Part shown: positions 40,913-42,710 of the stretch, piece after piece
Numbering within the stretch: position 1 is the first letter of the stretch
How the letters are laid out: each line of letters begins with the position of its first letter
Source: Lentisphaerae bacterium ADurb.Bin082
GTDB lineage: Bacteria; Verrucomicrobiota; Lentisphaeria; Oligosphaerales; Oligosphaeraceae
Length of the DNA: 42,710 bases
Assembly: GCA_002070945.1 (NCBI GenBank)
Contig: MWEG01000098.1
Span: forward strand, 1-42,710
Reading direction: 5' to 3'
Translations under genes and position numbers: made by a program
The notes under the pieces: generated by a model
What the model saw: the letters and a program-made list of their open reading frames with translations, nothing else
Told to the model about the DNA's origin: nothing
Database searches by the model: none

Positions 40913-41929
40913 ATGAATATGGAAAAATATCTCGACGTCATCAATGCCTGCCGCTTCTGTTTCATGTGCCGGCATCTGGCAACGCTCGCCGCCGCCACCG
41001 GCAAGGAAGCCGACACCCCCCGCGGCCACGCCCTCATCGCCGACCGTATCCGCATGGACAAGGCCGAATTGAGCAATCCCGACTACATCCGCAGCATCTA
41101 CCAGGCTGAGCTCAGCGGCGCCTGCCGCAAGCATTGCGTCAGCTCATACAACGAAGTCGGCCTCATGCTGGCTTTGCGCCAAGACATCGTTGAAGCTGGC
41201 CTTGCCCCGGCTGCGGTCAGCGAACTGGCCAAGGAATTCATGGACGTGCAGTTCAAGGTCAGTGGCGATGGCGACATGCTCTACTACCCTCATCCCTGCA
41301 TTGAAACCCACCAGCCTGAAATCGCCAAGGCTTTCTTGAGCGTAGTTCCCAATGTCAAGGTCGTAGAGGGCGGCGACTGCGGCAAGGTACTCCAAATCCT
41401 CGGCTTCGTCAAGGAATCCCAGGCCGTTGCGGTGCGTTTCCAGGCTGCGGTGAAAGCCTCCGGCTGCAAAACTATCGTGGTCTCCAATCCGGCTGCCTAC
41501 GACTTCCTCAAGACCGACGGCGCCATCGACGGCATCACGGTTTTGCACAGCTCGGAAGTGCTGCTCAAGGCTCAGTTGGGTTCGGCCGCCAAGCTCGGCA
41601 AGCTGACCTTTATCAACAGTGACTTCCTACGCAACTATCAGGACTGCCATGCGCCCAAGGAACTGCTGGCCAAACTCGGTTGCGAGGTCGAAGGCTTCGG
41701 CGCCAACTGCGAAGACTCCTACGCCTGCGGCGAGGGTTCCATGCCCGGCATCCGTCTCTTCCCAGAATTGACGCGGAAGATGGTCGCGCATGTCGCCGGC
41801 ATAGCCAAGCGCTTCCAGGTAGAGGCCATCGTCACCCCGTCGCCTTTCACCAAGCACGCCTTGATGACATACGCGCCGGAATTGAAAGTCCTCGCCATCG
41901 AAGAAGTCGCCGCAGCGGCTAAGCTGTAA
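40913..41929 (+). CDS. Fe-S protein of the GlcF/heterodisulfide-reductase-like type
   Basis: 338 residues from the ATG at 40913; a GTG at 40904 overlaps the previous stop as GTGA and is also possible. AAGGAG lies at 40897-40902, ten bases before the ATG. The N-terminus has a Cys cluster CRFCFMCRH, then EADTPRGHALIADR and a second cluster CRKHC. The usual CxxCxxCxxxCP ferredoxin pattern is incomplete, with no final CP in either cluster. The C-terminal two-thirds has YYPHPCIETHQPEI and GGDCGK, reminiscent of CCG domains but without the CCG motif. Partner of the FAD oxidase in the GlcD/GlcF manner is inferred from overlap. It is the last gene of the operon; a strong terminator follows 33 bases later. 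Confidence 0.82.
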   Translation: MNMEKYLDVINACRFCFMCRHLATLAAATGKEADTPRGHALIADRIRMDKAELSNPDYIRSIYQAELSGACRKHCVSSYNEVGLMLALRQDIVEAGLAPAAVSELAKEFMDVQFKVSGDGDMLYYPHPCIETHQPEIAKAFLSVVPNVKVVEGGDCGKVLQILGFVKESQAVAVRFQAAVKASGCKTIVVSNPAAYDFLKTDGAIDGITVLHSSEVLLKAQLGSAAKLGKLTFINSDFLRNYQDCHAPKELLAKLGCEVEGFGANCEDSYACGEGSMPGIRLFPELTRKMVAHVAGIAKRFQVEAIVTPSPFTKHALMTYAPELKVLAIEEVAAAAKL

Positions 41930-41961
41930 GACTTCACTGCGCGGATAGTCTCTCTGAACCA

Positions 41962-41995
41962 ACGCAGCCCCGGGTGCCCCCGCCCGGGGCTGCGT
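41962..41995 (+). terminator. Strong hairpin terminator of the sugar operon
   Basis: A perfect 13-bp GC-rich stem, ACGCAGCCCCGGG (41962-41974) with CCCGGGGCTGCGT (41983-41995), and an eight-base loop. It lies 33 bases after the last stop. Only a short T-poor tail follows (GTCTATT), but the stem is very stable. Confidence 0.8.
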
Positions 41996-42506
41996 GTCTA
42001 TTGCTGCCAGACACGCGCCACCCTGTCCACGAGCATACGGCTGCCCACCATCGTGGACTCATTCAACGATTGAAAATTGAACCGCAGGGTGCCGCCCCAT
42101 TCATCTTCTTTCATTCAGATTCTTGCAAGTCTCTGGAGCGCATCAGGAAGCCCATTAAGGAGATGGAAAGCATTATGCCTACACGCAAGCAAAATCATGC
42201 CATAGCATAAAGTAACTATGATTCTGACAAAACCCGTTTGAAAAAGGGCGTGCAATGGCCTATTTTTTCACCGGTTCCAGAAATCAGACCCCACCCACCC
42301 AAGGGGGCTCACCCTCCCAAATTTCGCCGTGCGCACACGAGGGGGGGTCTTATACCAGAAGGTTGACATTTGCCCCAATCGAGGAATTTCCACCTTGCGC
42401 CGCTTGGTAACGTCCACGCAAGCGGCTATATTTCCGACGTACCCGCCGCCCCGCCAAAGCAGATTTTTTGTCGAAAAGCAAGCTGGGCTGCCAGAGAGAA
42501 GATGAC
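41996..42506. other. Gene-free stretch between operon terminator and right-edge gene
   Basis: No convincing gene lies here. It contains the dispersed repeat copy 2 (42066-42336). Between 42337 and 42506 I see only leader sequence, with a lone TTGACA at 42363 lacking a good -10 partner. Confidence 0.6.
42066..42336 (+). repeat. Dispersed repeat, copy 2 (inverted relative to 32775-33046)
   Basis: About 271 bases matching the reverse complement of 32775-33046 along the whole length, with an identical 31-base core at 42257-42287. It contains AAGGAG followed by ATGGAAAGCATTATGCC, which could start a 15-residue peptide (MESIMPTRKQNHAIA). The matching frame in copy 1 runs on, so a conserved gene product is doubtful. 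Confidence 0.85.
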
Positions 42507-42710
42507 ATGAGCTACCAGACGCCATTCAATGCCTACTTCAAGGAGCTGCACGCGGTCGCGCACCAGGGGGACGCGCGCGAGGAGAGCTTCTATCCCGCGC
42601 TGGCAGCCATGCTGAAGGCCGTGGCGGAAGGAACTGGGCGCAAGGACGTCATAGTCACCACGCAGCCAAGGCCAACCGACGCCGGCAACCCAGACTTCCG
42701 CCTGTGGAAC
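42507..42710 (+). CDS. N-terminus of a restriction-modification protein (N6-adenine methylase, type ISP/IIG-like), cut by window edge
   Basis: The frame is open from the ATG at 42507 to the window end, giving 68 residues, with AGAGAGAAG upstream. After a helical start (SYQTPFNAYFKELHAV, REESFYPALAAMLKAVA) it shows GRKDVIVTTQPRPTDAGNPD followed by FRLW. The Thr-Asp-Ala-Gly-Asn-Pro-Asp-Phe segment matches from memory the start of single-chain type ISP/IIG restriction enzymes, where the Asp of GNPDF belongs to the PD-(D/E)xK nuclease and an N6-adenine methylase follows. The rest lies outside the window, so methylase motifs cannot be checked. Confidence 0.7.
   Translation, partial: MSYQTPFNAYFKELHAVAHQGDAREESFYPALAAMLKAVAEGTGRKDVIVTTQPRPTDAGNPDFRLWN

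Noticed and set aside
42363..42395. Promoter at a TTGACA before the right-edge gene
   Set aside because: No acceptable -10 box at 16-18 bases spacing.

Overview
The window looks like a piece of chromosome from a Lentisphaerota-type bacterium (Victivallis/Oligosphaera relatives; the Planctomycetes-Verrucomicrobia-Chlamydiae group more broadly). The reasons are the mix of gene families (a pseudopilin-like protein with the [17 protein letters not shown] leader and a terminal MDGH motif, DUF4838 and beta-helix secreted proteins, giant RHS and toroid proteins, many sugar-catabolic enzymes), a GC content that looks high by eye, and long operons. This is an inference from gene content; no rRNA or tRNA gene was seen.

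Layout. (1) 1-1412, minus strand: a C5 cytosine methyltransferase overlaps by one base (TAATG) a gene cut by the window edge. The N-terminus of that gene looks like the DISARM helicase DrmD. (2) 1635-18794, minus strand: three giant exported proteins in one 17-kb operon. In transcription order these are a toroid plus CARDB protein, a toroid protein with a very long Glu-Pro repeat, and a 3036-residue RHS/YD-repeat protein. The RHS protein has a transglutaminase-like N-terminus, Ig/FlgD-like modules and a C-terminal alpha/beta-hydrolase. This is the most unusual part of the window. (3) 19354-23655, plus strand: a secreted PHP-fold protein, a GH36-type alpha-galactosidase and an iron-type alcohol dehydrogenase. 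(4) A polyphosphate kinase 2 gene (minus) diverges from a Gfo/Idh/MocA-fold protein (plus) that resembles NAD-dependent glycosidases more than dehydrogenases. (5) 25997-32562, minus strand: pseudopilin-like protein, DUF4838 protein and secreted beta-helix protein. (6) 32563-33788: a repeat-rich patch with a truncated AraC-type regulator. (7) A DeoR-type regulator diverges from a tightly packed six-gene sugar operon (34805-41929): PfkB kinase, fucose/arabinose isomerase-like protein, GH4 glycosidase, IolB, FAD-linked oxidase, Fe-S protein. A very strong hairpin terminator closes it. (8) 42066-42336: an inverted copy of the repeat at 32775-33046, followed by the start of a restriction-modification (N6-adenine methylase type) gene that runs off the right edge.

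How the genes may work together. Region 2 reads as one export and surface programme: all three proteins have signal peptides and are built from adhesion, linker and shell modules, and the last carries an enzyme domain at the usual RHS effector position. Regions 3, 4, 5 and 7 read as carbohydrate foraging: secreted polysaccharide-acting proteins, intracellular glycosidases of redox type (GH4, probably the Gfo/Idh/MocA protein) and classical type (GH36), then isomerisation, phosphorylation and oxidation. No transporter or aldolase lies in the window, so the sugar pathway cannot be closed here. Both edges carry genome-defence genes, and dispersed repeats sit beside the right-hand one and around the broken regulator, which suggests an accessory, rearranging region.
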